NCBI GenBank assembly: GCA_937915755.1
Contig: CALGGR010000100.1
Location: 1-32,025 of the forward strand
Source of the DNA: an uncultured Fretibacterium sp.
GTDB taxonomy: Bacteria; Synergistota; Synergistia; Synergistales; Aminobacteriaceae
DNA length: 32,025 nucleotides
Reading direction: 5' to 3'
Of the stretch, positions 31,710 through 32,025 are shown in pieces (position 1 is the first letter of the stretch; the number at the start of each line of letters is the position of its first letter). The notes beneath the pieces were generated by a model. The model was not told the DNA's origin. It worked only from the letters and a program-made list of their open reading frames with translations, and ran no database searches. The translations under genes were made by a program, and so were the position numbers.

Positions 31710-32025
31710 ATGTCTCAAGATGAACGCATCCAAAAGGTACTAGATAGCTGGCGTGGCTCGCAAAGGCTGAAGGAAGACACTTGGCAAAATGTTCAGCGGG
31801 TATTGGACTACTATGGCTTCACTTACGAGCGAAAAAAAGAATGGGTATGTCGTCATGACGACCTGACTGAGTTAGCAAAAAATCCTCGTGCAAAAGGAAT
31901 CATACAAAGTGCCGGATTAGGTTGTCTCGGAGATTTTGCAATCGCTGTAACACACGGTACTAATCGCAAGGCAGGAATGGTCATTCAGCGTTATCTAAAA
32001 ATCATCTTGAAAGCTATTGACCTGC
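31710..32025 (+). CDS. HicA/YcfA-like toxin, partial
   Basis: An ORF from ATG 31710 runs off the window (at least 105 residues, MSQDERIQKVLDSWRGSQRL). The sequence has the order of HicA-like double-stranded-RNA-binding folds: an N-terminal helix (TWQNVQRVLDYYGFTYERKK), a WVCRHDDL strand, a GDFAIAVTH strand with histidine, and VIQRYLKIILKAIDL near the end. HicA toxins cut mRNA and pair with HicB, which would lie just beyond the edge. The match is by pattern only. Confidence 0.55.
   Translation, partial: MSQDERIQKVLDSWRGSQRLKEDTWQNVQRVLDYYGFTYERKKEWVCRHDDLTELAKNPRAKGIIQSAGLGCLGDFAIAVTHGTNRKAGMVIQRYLKIILKAIDL

Noticed and set aside
1..32025. tRNA, rRNA or riboswitch
   Set aside because: No cloverleaf, rRNA segment or known riboswitch pattern was recognised by eye.

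Overview
The window is most of a temperate siphophage genome (a prophage) of the HK97/lambda type in a bacterial chromosome or contig of roughly balanced base composition. Strong AGGAGG-type ribosome sites and frequent GTG and TTG starts fit a Gram-positive-like or Synergistota-like host. No host marker gene is present, so the host is not resolved. Almost all phage genes lie on the minus strand and read from right to left.

Layout from right to left. (1) 30.2-32.0 kb, plus strand: an immunity arm with an XRE repressor, a HIRAN-domain membrane protein, a small protein and a HicA-like toxin cut by the window edge. (2) 30.05-30.2 kb: the genetic switch, with a perfect-consensus leftward promoter covered by palindromic operators. 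(3) 26.8-30.05 kb: early genes (second XRE protein, small proteins, HTH_17 protein, zinc-ribbon peptides), interrupted by a complete 841-bp IS5-family element. (4) 23.2-26.8 kb: replication (HTH replication protein with an internal iteron-like origin candidate, DnaC-type loader, DnaB helicase). (5) 21.8-23.2 kb: a possible late regulator and a short tyrosine recombinase. (6) 14.5-21.7 kb: HNH nuclease, P27 small terminase, large terminase, portal, protease, HK97 capsid, and head-tail joining and completion genes. (7) 1.0-14.5 kb: major tail protein, two tail chaperones joined by a -1 frameshift signal, tape measure, lambda M/L/K/J-like tail-tip genes, and a receptor-binding tail fibre.

The most notable system is at the left end: a diversity-generating retroelement (DGR) attached to the tail fibre. 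The last codons of the fibre gene (variable region, 1074-1165) match a non-coding 92-bp template (298-389) with nine mismatches. All nine fall on template-strand adenines and none on other bases. Between the two repeats lies a gene resembling the DGR accessory protein Avd. A stable hairpin follows the variable region, as in known DGRs. The reverse transcriptase that should follow the template is not in the window: an IS5-family transposase abuts the template instead. The DGR is therefore either split, with its RT beyond the left edge, or has been decapitated by the insertion.

The parts form a coherent phage: the switch controls a leftward early operon, replication genes follow, and a probable late promoter near 21.76 kb serves packaging and morphogenesis, ending in a host-range diversification cassette. 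No holin or endolysin was found.
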